A stretch of 64,000 nt of DNA, taken from the NCBI RefSeq assembly GCF_900114785.1, contig NZ_FOUG01000007.1, positions 287,624 through 351,623 on the forward strand, in the 5' to 3' direction. Under the pieces are notes generated by a model that was given only the letters and a program-made list of their open reading frames with translations, made no database searches and had not been told where the DNA came from. Position 1 is the stretch's first letter. Every line of letters begins with the position of its first letter. Shown piece by piece: positions 1 through 9,227 of this stretch. The DNA comes from Variovorax sp. OV329 (lineage in GTDB: Bacteria > Pseudomonadota > Gammaproteobacteria > Burkholderiales > Burkholderiaceae_C). The translations under genes and the position numbers were made by a program.

Positions 1-462
1 GATGCCGACGCCGAGAAGATCAAGGCCATGGCGCAGCGGGTGCGCGCCGAGATCGAGGCCGAGGGCCAGCGCCTGATGAACGAGGCGCACAACATGCTCA
101 CGCCCGACGCCCGCGCCTCCGCCCTGCGCATGCGGCTGGTGGAGAAGGCCGAGGCCATCATCCGCGAGTCGGTGCGGCCCATGGAGCGCATCGAGGGCAT
201 CAAGATCCTGCAGGTGGACGGGCTGGGCGGTTCGGGCGGCGGTGGCGGCGCGAATGGCGCCGACGGCAGCGGCAACTTCTCGGACAGCGTGGTCAATTCG
301 GCGCTGCGCTTCCGGGCGCAGGCGCCGCTGGTGGACCAGCTCTTGCGCGAGATCGGCGTCGAGGGTGGTGACATCCAGCGCCTGGCCAGCACCACCAGTG
401 GCATCCATGCCGCACTGCCCACCGGCGCAGGTGGTCAAGGCAGCGGCGGCAAGAAGGAGTAG
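1..462 (+). CDS. Flotillin-family (SPFH) protein, C-terminal fragment
   Basis: The frame is open from the first base, so the N-terminus (membrane hairpin and SPFH domain) lies outside the window. The visible 153 residues are a charged, Ala/Glu/Arg-rich helical stretch (about residues 1-65) followed by a glycine-rich linker and a short C-terminal helical tail. This is the usual end of bacterial flotillin/YuaG-like proteins, which scaffold membrane microdomains. It is followed 3 bp later by an SRPBCC gene, so the two probably share a transcript. Family assignment rests on the tail only; another coiled-coil membrane protein is possible. Confidence 0.6.
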   Translation, partial: DADAEKIKAMAQRVRAEIEAEGQRLMNEAHNMLTPDARASALRMRLVEKAEAIIRESVRPMERIEGIKILQVDGLGGSGGGGGANGADGSGNFSDSVVNSALRFRAQAPLVDQLLREIGVEGGDIQRLASTTSGIHAALPTGAGGQGSGGKKE

Positions 463-465
463 CCG

Positions 466-906
466 ATGGTGCAGGTCTACGCCTCCAGCGTGATCGATTC
501 CAGCGCGGACAACGTGTGGTCGCGCATCCGCGACTTCAACGGCCTGCCGCTGTGGCACCCGGCCATCGCCGACAGCCGCATCGAGAACAGCCAGCCGGCG
601 GACCGCATCGGCTGCATCCGGCACTTCCACCTGCGCGATGGCGGCACCATCCGCGAGCGGCTGCTGGCCCTTTCGGACTACGACTACAGCTGCAGCTACG
701 AGATCCTGGAGAGCCCCATGGGCGTGGAGCGCTACGTGGCCACGCTCAAGCTCACGCCCGTGACCGACGGCGGACGCTGCTTCGCCGAGTGGAGCGCCGA
801 GTTCGAGTGCGCGCCGGGCCGCGAGCAGGAGCTGTCCGAGACGATCGGCGGCGGCGTGTTCCAAGGCGGCTTCGACGCGCTCAAGCGCCACTTCGGCGGG
901 CGTTGA
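466..906 (+). CDS. SRPBCC (START/polyketide-cyclase-like) small-ligand-binding protein
   Basis: A 146-residue single-domain protein beginning with the typical SRPBCC first strand (SSVIDSSADNVWSRIRDFN) and ending with the long C-terminal helix (GGFDALKRHF). The family forms a helix-grip cavity that binds or cyclises hydrophobic ligands; the ligand here cannot be predicted. It starts 3 bp after the flotillin-like gene and ends 5 bp before a second SRPBCC domain that is a clear paralogue (shared RDFN..WHPAI, IREQL/IRERL, VERYVATLKL/LQRYVATVTL), so this is a tandem duplication inside one operon. Confidence 0.85.
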   Translation: MVQVYASSVIDSSADNVWSRIRDFNGLPLWHPAIADSRIENSQPADRIGCIRHFHLRDGGTIRERLLALSDYDYSCSYEILESPMGVERYVATLKLTPVTDGGRCFAEWSAEFECAPGREQELSETIGGGVFQGGFDALKRHFGGR

Positions 907-911
907 CCGCC

Positions 912-2387
912 ATGCTGCAGCGCGTGGTCCGCTCCACCGTCATCGACGCGCCCATCGAGCGCGTGTGGGCGGTGCTGCGCGACTTCAACAGCCACGATCA
1001 ATGGCACCCGGCCATCGAGGCCAGCCACATCGAGGGCAACGAGCGCAGCGACCAGGTGGGCTGCGTGCGCAGCTTCACGCTCAAGGACGGCAACCACATC
1101 CGCGAGCAGCTGCTGACCCTGTCGGACCGCGACCACCGCAGCACCTATTGCATCGTCGAGGCGACCGTGCCGCTGCAGCGCTACGTGGCCACGGTCACGC
1201 TCAAGCCGGTGACCGACGGGCAGCGCACCTTCTGGCATTGGGAATCGACCTTCTCCACCCCGCCGGGCCGCGAGGCGGAGTTGCGCGACATGGTGTCGCA
1301 GGGCGTGTACGAAGCGGGCTTCGAGGCCTTGCGCCGGCATCTGCGGCAAGGCGCCGACCTGCGCCCTGCCGGCAGTGCGCCCATGCCCACCGCCCTGCCC
1401 CTGCCCTCGCGCCGCGTGGCCCTGCGCCGCTACGGCGATGCGGGCGAACTGGTGGCCGAGGACGCGCAGGCGCCTGCGCCGCGCGAGGGCGAGGTGCGCA
1501 TCCGCCAGCGCGCCATCGGCCTGAACTACATCGACGTGTACCTGCGGCGCGGCTGGGTGCCGCAGATGCTGCCTGTCTCGGCGGCGCAGCCGGGCGTGCC
1601 GGGCATGGAAGCGGCGGGGAGCGTGCTCGACACCGGCCCGGGCGCAGGTGCGTTTCTGTCGGGTGATCGCGTCGCCTACCTGGGGCCGTCACCGGGCGCC
1701 TACTGCAGCGTGCGCAGCGTGCCCGCCGACTGGGTGGTGCGCCTGCCGCCCGAGGTGGACGACGAAGTTGCGGCGGCCCTGCTGCTCAAGGGCATCACCG
1801 CCGACTACCTGCTGCGCGACCTGGGCCACGTCGGCCGCGGCACACGCCTGCTGGTGCATGCGGCGGCCGGTGGCGTCGGCCTGCTGCTTTGCGCGTGGGC
1901 GAAGCGGCTGGGCGCCACGGTGCTGGGAACCGTGTCCAGCGAGGCTAAGGCCAGGCTGGCGCGCGAGCACGGCTGCGACCAGGTGATCGTGACGCGCGAC
2001 TACCGCTTTGCCGATGCGGTGCAGCGCGCCTGCGGCGGCGCCGACGTGGTGGTCGACGGCCTGGGCGCGGCGGCGCGCGAGGAGAACCTGGCCGCCCTGG
2101 CGCGCTGCGGCCACTGGATCAGCCTGGGCCAGGCCAGCGGGGCGCTGCCGCCCATCGAGCCCGATGCGCTGCTGGGCAAGTCGCTGAGCTTCTCGCGGCC
2201 GGTGGTGTTCGACTACGTGGCCACGCCGGCGAAGCTGGCCGAGCGGGCCGACCGCCTCTGGGCCGCGCTGGCCGAAGGCACGATCCGTGTGCCGCCCATC
2301 GAGCGCTTCTCGCTCGACGCCGCCGCGCAGGCGCATGGAAGACTGGAATCGCGCGAGCGCACCGGGGCCCTGGTGCTGGTCGCGTAG
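912..2387 (+). CDS. SRPBCC domain fused to quinone oxidoreductase-like MDR enzyme
   Basis: One uninterrupted 491-residue frame. Residues 1 to about 147 are an SRPBCC domain paralogous to the preceding gene. From about residue 158 (in-frame ATG at 1383) a complete medium-chain reductase of the zinc-free quinone oxidoreductase (QOR) type follows, with the early GLNYIDVYLRRG motif, a PGVPGMEAAG segment and the nucleotide-binding AAGGVG loop. QOR enzymes reduce quinones or enones with NADPH. The start at 912 follows the upstream stop at once, and no stop codon separates the domains. Either this is a true fusion that delivers a bound ligand to the reductase, or the first domain lost its stop. Internal initiation at 1383 looks unlikely because no ribosome-binding site precedes it. 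Confidence 0.85.
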   Translation: MLQRVVRSTVIDAPIERVWAVLRDFNSHDQWHPAIEASHIEGNERSDQVGCVRSFTLKDGNHIREQLLTLSDRDHRSTYCIVEATVPLQRYVATVTLKPVTDGQRTFWHWESTFSTPPGREAELRDMVSQGVYEAGFEALRRHLRQGADLRPAGSAPMPTALPLPSRRVALRRYGDAGELVAEDAQAPAPREGEVRIRQRAIGLNYIDVYLRRGWVPQMLPVSAAQPGVPGMEAAGSVLDTGPGAGAFLSGDRVAYLGPSPGAYCSVRSVPADWVVRLPPEVDDEVAAALLLKGITADYLLRDLGHVGRGTRLLVHAAAGGVGLLLCAWAKRLGATVLGTVSSEAKARLAREHGCDQVIVTRDYRFADAVQRACGGADVVVDGLGAAAREENLAALARCGHWISLGQASGALPPIEPDALLGKSLSFSRPVVFDYVATPAKLAERADRLWAALAEGTIRVPPIERFSLDAAAQAHGRLESRERTGALVLVA

Positions 2388-2412
2388 TCATCTCATTCAA
2401 GGAGCAGTTCCG

Positions 2413-2790
2413 ATGATCGTCGGCATGAACCACTTCACCGTCATCGCCGAGGACCGGCAGAAGACGCTGGACTTCTACTGCGGCCTGCTGGGCCTCACCG
2501 AGGGGCCTCGGCCCGACCTTGGCTTTCCGGGTGCCTGGCTCTATGCAGGCGGGCCGCAGGCGGTGCTGCACATGTACTTCGAGCGGCCCGTGCCGCCGGG
2601 GCGGTCGGGGGTGATCGACCACATGGCCTTCACGGCCAAGGACCTTAAGGCGGTGAAGGCGCGCTTCGATGCGAGCGGGACGAAGTACGACCTGCGCCAG
2701 CAGGTCGGCGCGGGAACCTGGCAGTTGTTCTGCCACGACCCGTCGGGTGCGAAGGTGGAACTGGATTTCGATCCTTCCGAGACGCTGTGA
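2413..2790 (+). CDS. VOC family (glyoxalase/dioxygenase-fold) protein
   Basis: A 125-residue vicinal-oxygen-chelate protein with two beta-alpha-beta-beta-beta modules: NHFTVIAEDRQKTLDFYCGLLGL at the start and a second half with IDHMAFTAKDL and HDPSGAKVELD. Possible metal ligands are H8, the His of the IDHMAF segment and the Glu of KVELDF. The ATG at 2413 follows a GGAG about 8 bp upstream. It lies 25 bp after the fusion reductase and probably shares its operon, so a role in handling a small electrophile or aromatic substrate is plausible but unproven. Confidence 0.8.
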   Translation: MIVGMNHFTVIAEDRQKTLDFYCGLLGLTEGPRPDLGFPGAWLYAGGPQAVLHMYFERPVPPGRSGVIDHMAFTAKDLKAVKARFDASGTKYDLRQQVGAGTWQLFCHDPSGAKVELDFDPSETL

Positions 2791-2812
2791 GCCCCGGTAC
2801 AGCGGCGGCAAT

Positions 2813-2851
2813 CTGACCTGAGCGCTCCAATACGGTAAAATGCCGTATTGG
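2813..2851 (+). promoter_or_regulatory. Promoter with palindromic operator for the toxin-antitoxin pair
   Basis: A perfect 9-bp inverted repeat, CCAATACGG (2827-2835) and CCGTATTGG (2843-2851), is separated by 7 nt. Those 7 nt contain TAAAAT (2836-2841), which fits a -10 box; CTGACC (2813-2818) lies exactly 17 bp upstream as a -35. A dimeric repressor on this palindrome would cover the -10. It sits 16 nt before the antitoxin start, as expected for autorepression by a DUF1778-type antitoxin. Confidence 0.8.
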
Positions 2852-2867
2852 ACAGGAAGGAACACCG

Positions 2868-3140
2868 ATGACAGCCGCTGCCCGCTTCGATCTCAAGATG
2901 GACGCCGAAGAGAAGGACGTCATTGCCAAGGCCGCGTCCCTCATGGGCACGACCATGGCGGCGTTCGTGCGCGCGGCCGCCAAGGAAAAGGCGCAGCAGA
3001 TGCTCGAGCGCGAATCGCGCGTGACCCTGTCCCGGAAGGACTTCGCCGCCTTTGCCGCTGCGCTCGATACCGCCTTCCAGCCGAATCCTGCACTGCAGAA
3101 CGCCCTGACCCAGGCCCGGAAGAAGGTCAGGCGTGCTTGA
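2868..3140 (+). CDS. DUF1778/TacA-type antitoxin
   Basis: A 90-residue protein with an N-terminal ribbon-helix-helix signature (RFDLKMDAEEKDVIAKAASLMG, then TMAAFVRAAAKEKA) and a C-terminal tail (SRKDFAAFAAALDTAF) typical of TacA antitoxins, which wrap around the GNAT toxin. An AGGAAGG ribosome-binding site precedes the ATG. Its last 8 bp overlap the toxin gene, giving translational coupling. The upstream palindrome over the -10 implies autoregulation, alone or with the toxin. Confidence 0.88.
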   Translation: MTAAARFDLKMDAEEKDVIAKAASLMGTTMAAFVRAAAKEKAQQMLERESRVTLSRKDFAAFAAALDTAFQPNPALQNALTQARKKVRRA

Positions 3141-3618
3141 GGACTTGCCGCTGGATCCCAACCTCCACGACCGGAACGGATTCGACTGCGGCGTCCCGGC
3201 CCTCGACGAGTACCTGAGCCGCTTCGCCGACCAGCATCGGCGCCGAGGAATCACATCGGTCTACGTGCTGGCCGACTCCGAGGCCCCCAGGCTGATCCTG
3301 GGCTACTACACGCTGAGCGCGGCGGAAGTCGATGCGCAGGAGCTCGACGAGCGCGATCGCAAGCGATTGCCCCGCTACCCCGTGCCCTGCTTTCGCATGG
3401 GACGGCTGGCCTGCCGTACAGACCAGCGCGGCAAGGGCATCGGTAGCCTGCTGGTCGGCCTTGCGGTCGACCGCTGCCTCAAGGCCAGGGAACAGGTGGC
3501 TGCCTACGCCTTGCTAGTGGATGCCAAGGACGAGCAGGCAAAGCTGTTCTACGAACGTTACGGATTCAGCGCGTTCGCCGGCAACCCCTTGACCCTGTAC
3601 CTGCCGCTTGGCAAGTGA
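3133..3618 (+). CDS. GNAT-family toxin, TacT type
   Basis: A 161-residue single-domain acetyltransferase. It has the acetyl-CoA loop RGKGIG (residues 99-104), a C-terminal FYERYGF segment with the conserved Tyr of the family, and the characteristic N-terminal FDCGVPALDEYL motif. Known TacT enzymes acetylate the amino group of charged tRNAs and stop translation; the target here is inferred. It starts with GTG at 3133, inside the antitoxin gene. The module lies between a VOC gene and dapC with no mobile-element remnants visible. Confidence 0.88.
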   Translation: MLEDLPLDPNLHDRNGFDCGVPALDEYLSRFADQHRRRGITSVYVLADSEAPRLILGYYTLSAAEVDAQELDERDRKRLPRYPVPCFRMGRLACRTDQRGKGIGSLLVGLAVDRCLKAREQVAAYALLVDAKDEQAKLFYERYGFSAFAGNPLTLYLPLGK

Positions 3619-3663
3619 GGGAAGCACGTCGGCCGATCGGCCTGCTCGTCCGATAATCACCCC

Positions 3664-4869
3664 ATGAACCCCTTGCTTTCAAAGCTCCAGCCCTACCCCT
3701 TCGAGCGGCTGAAGCAACTGTTCGCCGGCGTCACGCCGGATCCCGCCCATGCCCCCATCAGCCTGGGCATCGGAGAGCCCAGGCACGCGACACCGGGCTT
3801 CATCAAGGACGCCCTGACCGCTGGCCTCGGTGCCCTGGCCGTGTACCCCGCCACCGCCGGCGACCTGAAGCTGCGCCAGTCCTTCACGTCCTGGCTCAAG
3901 ACGCGCTACCAACTGGAACTGGACCCGGCCACCCAGGTGCTGCCGGTCAACGGCTCGCGCGAGGCCCTATTCGCCCTGGCGCAAACGGTGGTCGACACGA
4001 GCAAGTCGGCGGCGCCGGTGGTGCTCTCGCCCAACCCCTTCTATCAAATCTACGAGGGTGCCGCGCTGCTGGCCGGCGCCGAGCCCTACTACGTGCCCAG
4101 CGTGCCCGAGCGCAACTTCGCGGTCGACTGGGACAGCGTGCCGGCCGAGGTCTGGGCGCGCACGCAGCTGGTCTTCGTCTGCTCGCCCGGCAACCCCACC
4201 GGCGCGGTGATGCAGCTGGACGAGTGGCGCAAGCTCTTCGCCCTCTCGGACAAGCACGGCTTCGTCATCGCCTCGGACGAGTGCTACAGCGAGATCTATT
4301 TCCGGGACGAGGCACCCCTGGGCGGCCTGGAAGCGGCCGCGCGGCTGGGCCGGCGCGACTACCGCAACCTGATCGCCCTCACCTCGCTGTCCAAGCGCAG
4401 CAACGTGCCCGGCCTTCGCAGCGGCTTCGTGGCGGGCGATGCGGCCATCATCAAGTCCTTCCTGCTCTACCGCACCTACCACGGCAGCGCCATGAGCGGT
4501 GCCGTGTCCGCGGCCAGCATCGCCGCCTGGGGCGACGAATCGCACGTGGTGGACAACCGCGCGCAGTACCGCGCCAAGTTCGCCGCGGTAACACCTTTGC
4601 TGGACAAGGTGCTGGACGTGCGCCTGCCCGATGCCAGCTTCTACCTATGGGCCGGGGTTCCCGCGGCGTGGCAAGGCGACGACACCGCCTTCGCCCGCGA
4701 GCTCTACGCTCAATACAATGTGACGGTGCTGCCGGGCTCCTACCTGGCACGCGACGCGCAAGGCCACAACCCCGGCCGCGGACGCATCCGGATGGCCCTG
4801 GTGGCCGACACCGCCGAATGCGTGGCGGCTGCACACCGCATCGTCGAATTCGTCAACAAGGGCCGCTAG
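3664..4869 (+). CDS. dapC: N-succinyldiaminopimelate aminotransferase
   Basis: A 401-residue fold-type I PLP aminotransferase. GNPTG (about 176-180), ASDECY (D205) and SLSKRSN (K244, Schiff-base lysine) are all present, as is the N-terminal LGIGEPRH motif typical of DapC. It converts N-succinyl-2-amino-6-ketopimelate to N-succinyl-LL-diaminopimelate in lysine and peptidoglycan synthesis. The dapD gene follows after 53 bp and dapE is further downstream, which fixes the assignment against generic aspartate aminotransferases. Confidence 0.93.
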   Translation: MNPLLSKLQPYPFERLKQLFAGVTPDPAHAPISLGIGEPRHATPGFIKDALTAGLGALAVYPATAGDLKLRQSFTSWLKTRYQLELDPATQVLPVNGSREALFALAQTVVDTSKSAAPVVLSPNPFYQIYEGAALLAGAEPYYVPSVPERNFAVDWDSVPAEVWARTQLVFVCSPGNPTGAVMQLDEWRKLFALSDKHGFVIASDECYSEIYFRDEAPLGGLEAAARLGRRDYRNLIALTSLSKRSNVPGLRSGFVAGDAAIIKSFLLYRTYHGSAMSGAVSAASIAAWGDESHVVDNRAQYRAKFAAVTPLLDKVLDVRLPDASFYLWAGVPAAWQGDDTAFARELYAQYNVTVLPGSYLARDAQGHNPGRGRIRMALVADTAECVAAAHRIVEFVNKGR

Positions 4870-4922
4870 CCACCTCCAGCCGACGCCGCCCTGCCTCCAG
4901 ATACCAACCAGAGCATTCCAGA

Positions 4923-5756
4923 ATGACCCAGCAACTCCAGCAAACCATCGACGCCGCGTGGGAAGACCGCGCCAACATCTCGGCCACCGCCGCCTCCAAG
5001 GAAGTGCGCGACGCCGTCGACCACGTCATCGCCGAGCTCAACAACGGCAAGCTGCGCGTGGCCACCCGCGAAGCCGTCGGCAAGTGGACCGTGCACCAGT
5101 GGATCAAGAAGGCCGTGCTGCTGTCCTTCCGCCTGAAGGACAACGAGCAGATGCAGGCCGGCTCGCTGGGCTTCTACGACAAGGTGCCCACCAAGTTCTC
5201 GCATCTGTCGGCCAGTGAGCTGAAGGACGCGGGCGTGCGCATCGTGCCGCCGGCCGTGGCCCGCCGCGGCAGCTACATCGCCAAGGGCGCGATCCTGATG
5301 CCCTCGTACGTGAACATCGGCGCCTACGTGGGCGAAGGCACCATGGTCGACACCTGGGCCACCGTGGGCTCGTGCGCGCAGATCGGCGCCAACGTGCACC
5401 TGTCGGGCGGCGTTGGCATCGGCGGCGTGCTGGAGCCGCTGCAAGCCGGCCCCACCATCATCGAGGACAACTGCTTTATCGGCGCCCGCTCCGAGGTGGT
5501 CGAGGGCGTGGTCATCGAAGAGAACTCGGTGCTGGGCATGGGCGTGTACATCGGCCAGAGCACCCCGATCTTCAACCGCGACACCGGCGAGACCGTCTTC
5601 GGCCGCGTGCCGGCGGGCAGCGTGGTCATCAGCGGCAACCTGCCCAAGAAGACCAAGTCGGGCCAGGACTACAGCACCTACGCCGCGATCATCGTGAAGA
5701 CGGTGGACGCGCAGACCCGCTCGAAGACCAGCCTGAACGACCTGCTGCGCGACTGA
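4923..5756 (+). CDS. dapD: 2,3,4,5-tetrahydropyridine-2,6-dicarboxylate N-succinyltransferase
   Basis: A 277-residue protein, the normal DapD length. It has an N-terminal helical domain and a left-handed beta-helix of hexapeptide repeats from about residue 105 to 240, including [18 protein letters not shown] and the family hallmark [14 protein letters not shown]. It succinylates tetrahydrodipicolinate, the step before DapC. The start at 4923 gives the conserved N-terminus MTQQLQQ. It is part of the dapC-dapD-dapE arrangement common in Burkholderiales. Confidence 0.95.
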   Translation: MTQQLQQTIDAAWEDRANISATAASKEVRDAVDHVIAELNNGKLRVATREAVGKWTVHQWIKKAVLLSFRLKDNEQMQAGSLGFYDKVPTKFSHLSASELKDAGVRIVPPAVARRGSYIAKGAILMPSYVNIGAYVGEGTMVDTWATVGSCAQIGANVHLSGGVGIGGVLEPLQAGPTIIEDNCFIGARSEVVEGVVIEENSVLGMGVYIGQSTPIFNRDTGETVFGRVPAGSVVISGNLPKKTKSGQDYSTYAAIIVKTVDAQTRSKTSLNDLLRD

Positions 5757-5768
5757 TCGGCGTCCGCA

Positions 5769-5829
5769 GCCCGGCGGAGGGGCCGGGCCGCGGATCTTGG
5801 GAACGACGACAACGCTGACGACGACAACG
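5769..5829 (+). repeat. GC hairpin followed by a duplicated 12-mer before the pilU-like gene
   Basis: GCCCGGC (5769-5775) pairs with GCCGGGC (5782-5788) around a GGAGGG loop, and ACGACGACAACG occurs at 5803-5814 and again at 5818-5829. The hairpin has no T-tract, so it is at best an attenuator or processing site between dapD and the ATPase gene. The duplicated 12-mer ends just before the GAGGAG ribosome-binding site. Confidence 0.5.
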
Positions 5830-5843
5830 ACGAGGAGAAACCG

Positions 5844-6992
5844 ATGAGCACCATGGAGCGCATTCTTCGCCTGATGGCCGACCGCAAGGCTTCGGACATC
5901 TACCTGTCGGCGCATGCGCCGGCGCAGATCCGCATCAACGGCCAGTGCCTGCCGATCAATGCGCAGCTGCTGCCGCCAGAGGCGCCCGTCGCGCTGCTCG
6001 CCGAAGTCCTCCCCGCCAGCCGCATCGAGGAGCTCAAGCGCACCGGCGAGCTCAACACCGCCGTGGCGCTGGAAGGCGCCGGCAACTACCGCGTGAGCGC
6101 CATGCGCCAGCGCGGCAGCTACGCGGTGGTGGTGCGTCACATTCCCTCGGACATCCCGGCCTTCGATTCGCTGAACCTGCCGCAGATCCTCAAGACCCTC
6201 ATCATGGAAAAGCGCGGGCTGATCCTGATGGTGGGCGCCACCGGCGCCGGCAAGACCACCACGCTGGCCTCGATGATCGACTACCGCAACGAGAACGCCA
6301 GCGGCCACATCCTCACGGTGGAAGAGCCGATCGAGTTCACCTACACCAACAAGAAGTCGCTGGTGAACCAGCGCGACATCGGCAGCGACACCCAGTCGCT
6401 GCAGCTGGCACTGAAGAACGCGCTGCGCCAGGCGCCCGACGTGATCCAGATCGGCGAAATCCGCGACCGCGAGACCATGGATGCGGCCATTGCGTATGCG
6501 CAGTCGGGCCACCTGTGCGTGGCCACGCTGCATGCCAACAACAGCTACCGCGCGCTCAACCGGATCCTGAGCTTCTACCCGGTGGAAGTGCGCTCCACCC
6601 TGCTGGGCGACCTGGCCTCGGCCATGCGCGCCATCGTCTCGCAGCGCCTGCTGCGCACGCCCGCCGGTGCGCGCGTGCCCGCCATCGAGATCATGCTCAA
6701 CACGCAGCTGGTGGCCGACCTGATCGAGAAGGGCGACTTCTCCGCCGTGAAGGAAGCCATGGAGCAGTCCATGGCCGAGGGCTCGCAGACCTTCGAGGAA
6801 GACATCGCCCGGCTGATCATCGAGGGCCAGGTGGACCGCGCCGAAGGCCTAGCCAACGCCGACTCGCCCACCAACCTGATGTGGCGCCTGCAGAACCGCC
6901 AGGCGCCTTCCGACAAGCGCGAAGACCGGGCCCTGCTGGACCAGGTTGAAGAGCCCACTTTCACCGACATCACGCTCGACGTGAAGTTCTGA
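5844..6992 (+). CDS. pilU: PilT/PilU-type type IV pilus retraction ATPase
   Basis: A 382-residue secretion-type ATPase of the PilT/PilU group. An N-terminal PAS-like half starts with ASDIYLS; Walker A is GATGAGKTT (131-139), the Walker B region is [11 protein letters not shown], and the His box is ATLHAN. PilU assists PilT in retracting type IV pili at the inner membrane. PilU rather than PilT is favoured by length and by the acidic, extended C-terminus ending [14 protein letters not shown]. Its place between dapD and dapE has no functional link that I can see but appears to be lineage-typical. Confidence 0.85.
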   Translation: MSTMERILRLMADRKASDIYLSAHAPAQIRINGQCLPINAQLLPPEAPVALLAEVLPASRIEELKRTGELNTAVALEGAGNYRVSAMRQRGSYAVVVRHIPSDIPAFDSLNLPQILKTLIMEKRGLILMVGATGAGKTTTLASMIDYRNENASGHILTVEEPIEFTYTNKKSLVNQRDIGSDTQSLQLALKNALRQAPDVIQIGEIRDRETMDAAIAYAQSGHLCVATLHANNSYRALNRILSFYPVEVRSTLLGDLASAMRAIVSQRLLRTPAGARVPAIEIMLNTQLVADLIEKGDFSAVKEAMEQSMAEGSQTFEEDIARLIIEGQVDRAEGLANADSPTNLMWRLQNRQAPSDKREDRALLDQVEEPTFTDITLDVKF

Positions 6993-6997
6993 CCCGA

Positions 6998-8170
6998 ATG
7001 TCCCGCACGCTGCTCCTTGCCGAACAACTGATCTCCCGCCCCTCGGTCACTCCTGAAGACGGGGGCTGCCAGCAGTTGCTCGGCGAGCGGCTCGCGCGCC
7101 TGGGCTTCGAGCTCGAGACCATCGAAAGCGGCCCCGACAGCTTCCGGGTGACCAATCTCTGGGCGATGCGACGCAGCAGGCAGCCGCAGGCGCGCACGCT
7201 GGTCTTCGCCGGCCACACCGACGTGGTGCCCACAGGCCCGCTGGAGCAGTGGACCAGCCCGCCCTTCACGCCCACGCACCGCGAGGGCAAGCTCTACGGC
7301 CGCGGCGCCTGCGACATGAAGACCTCGCTGGCCGCCTTCGTGGTGGCCATCGAGGAATTCCTGGATGCCAACCCCGATCCCCGGCTGAACCTCGCCCTGC
7401 TGCTCACCAGCGACGAGGAAGGCCCGGGCGTGGACGGTACCGTCATCGTCTGCAACCAGTTGCGCGACCGGGGCGAGAAGCTGCACTACTGCATCGTGGG
7501 CGAGCCCACCGCGGTGGAGCGCACCGGCGACATGATCAAGAACGGCCGCCGCGGCACCATGAGCGGGCACCTCACTGTCAAGGGCATCCAGGGCCACATC
7601 GCCTACCCGCACCTGGCGCGCAACCCGGTGCACACCCTGGCGCCGGCGCTGGCCGAACTGGTGGCCATCAACGACGCGGGTGCCTGGGACTCGGGCAACG
7701 CGCACTTCCAGCCGACCAGCTGGCAGGTGAGCAACTTCCACGCGGGCACCGGCGCCAGCAACGTGATCCCGGGTAACGCGGTGGTGGACTTCAATTTCCG
7801 CTTCTCGACCGAATCCACGCCCGAATCGCTACAAAAGCGCGTGCATGCCGTGCTGGACAAGCACCAGCTCGACTACGAGCTGAACTGGACCGTGGGCGGC
7901 CTGCCCTTCCTCACGCCGGCCGGCGAACTGGTGGCGGCTGCGCAGCAGGCGATTCGCGACGAAACCGGCATCGAGACCGAGCTGTCCACCAGCGGCGGCA
8001 CCAGCGACGCGCGCTTCATCGCCAAGGTCTGCGAGCAAGTGGTGGAGCTTGGCCCGGTCAACGCCAGCATCCACAAGATCGACGAGCACATCGCGGTGGC
8101 CGACATCGACACGCTCAAGAACATCTACCGGCGCGCCATCGTCGCGCTGGACGCCCTGAGGGCAGCATGA
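6998..8170 (+). CDS. dapE: Succinyl-diaminopimelate desuccinylase
   Basis: A 390-residue M20 metallohydrolase. Zinc ligands and catalytic residues are visible in AGHTDVVP (H73, D75), GRGACDMK (bridging Asp near residue 106) and SDEEGP (general base and ligand Glu near 141), with a C-terminal [11 protein letters not shown]is. It releases succinate to give LL-diaminopimelate. It starts 5 bp after the pilus ATPase stop, so translation of the two is probably linked. Confidence 0.93.
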   Translation: MSRTLLLAEQLISRPSVTPEDGGCQQLLGERLARLGFELETIESGPDSFRVTNLWAMRRSRQPQARTLVFAGHTDVVPTGPLEQWTSPPFTPTHREGKLYGRGACDMKTSLAAFVVAIEEFLDANPDPRLNLALLLTSDEEGPGVDGTVIVCNQLRDRGEKLHYCIVGEPTAVERTGDMIKNGRRGTMSGHLTVKGIQGHIAYPHLARNPVHTLAPALAELVAINDAGAWDSGNAHFQPTSWQVSNFHAGTGASNVIPGNAVVDFNFRFSTESTPESLQKRVHAVLDKHQLDYELNWTVGGLPFLTPAGELVAAAQQAIRDETGIETELSTSGGTSDARFIAKVCEQVVELGPVNASIHKIDEHIAVADIDTLKNIYRRAIVALDALRAA

Positions 8171-8231
8171 GCGCCGCGCCGAGCCGACCCAAGCAAGTTC
8201 GCACCGCAGTGCGAAGCACGGAGGTGCGCCG

Positions 8232-9095
8232 ATGAGCACCGTCATCGAGCTGATCGAGGCCGGTGCCAAGCTGCTGGACGAGGCCGACGTGGCTTTCGGC
8301 CACGGCACCACCAACGCCTTCGACGAAGCCGCCTGGCTGGTGCTGTGGCGCCTGAAACTCCCGCTGGACGACATGGACTCGGTGGCCGAGCGCGAGGTCT
8401 CCCCTGCCGACGCGCAGCGCGTGGGCGCCCTGCTGCAGGAGCGCATCGACACCCGCATGCCGGCGGCCTACCTTACCCGCGAGGCCTGGCTGCAGGGCGT
8501 GCCCTTCTACGTGGACGAGCGCGCCATCGTGCCGCGCAGCTTCGTTGCCGAGCTTCTGGCCGAGGGCACCATCGACCCCTGGCTGGGCGACCACACGAAG
8601 CGCGTGCTGGACCTGTGCACCGGCAACGGCAGCCTGGCGGTGCTCGCGGCCATGGCCTATCCGGACGTGAAGGTGGACGCAGCCGACCTGTCGACCACGG
8701 CATTGGAAGTGGCCGCCATCAACGTCACGCGCCACCAGCTGGACAAGCGCGTCACGCTGCTGCACTCGGACGGCCTGGCCAGCGTGCGCGGGCCCTACGA
8801 CCTGATCCTGTGCAATCCGCCCTACGTGAACGCGCACAGCATGAGCGAGTTGCCCGCCGAATACCGGGCGGAGCCCGAGCTGGCGCTGGCCGGTGGAACG
8901 GACGGCATGGACTTCATCCGAGGCCTTTTGGCGGACGCGCCTTCCTGTCTGAGCGAAAATGGCGTCCTGGTGCTGGAAATCGGCAACGAGCGCGAGCATT
9001 TCGAGGCCGCTTTCCCGCACCTTGAGGTGGTCTGGCTGGCCACCAGCGCCGGCGAGGACCAGGTCCTTTTGCTGACGCGAGACAATCTGGCCTAG
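8232..9095 (+). CDS. prmB: Ribosomal protein uL3 N5-glutamine methyltransferase
   Basis: A 287-residue HemK/PrmB-type SAM methyltransferase with the SAM loop LDLCTGNGS (about 127-134) and the catalytic NPPY (195-198), followed by the PrmB-typical ELPAEYRAEPELALAGG. PrmB methylates a glutamine of ribosomal protein L3; PrmC would act on release factors. The ELALAGGTDGMDF context and an N-terminal helical domain favour PrmB. It lies 61 bp after dapE. Confidence 0.88.
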   Translation: MSTVIELIEAGAKLLDEADVAFGHGTTNAFDEAAWLVLWRLKLPLDDMDSVAEREVSPADAQRVGALLQERIDTRMPAAYLTREAWLQGVPFYVDERAIVPRSFVAELLAEGTIDPWLGDHTKRVLDLCTGNGSLAVLAAMAYPDVKVDAADLSTTALEVAAINVTRHQLDKRVTLLHSDGLASVRGPYDLILCNPPYVNAHSMSELPAEYRAEPELALAGGTDGMDFIRGLLADAPSCLSENGVLVLEIGNEREHFEAAFPHLEVVWLATSAGEDQVLLLTRDNLA

Positions 9096-9227
9096 CGCAC
9101 GGGCGGAAAAGCACCGCGCCATCCACACGATAAACCGCACCGGCCCGGCCCCTCATCGGCCGACCCGTGCAACCTGAACACGACTGCTCCCCGACGCCAC
9201 CGGTAGGCGCGGGAGCGAACGCATTAC

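Noticed and set aside
5769..5788. GC hairpin after dapD as a rho-independent terminator
   Set aside because: No T-tract follows and the next gene starts 56 bp later on the same strand, so it is listed only as a hairpin.
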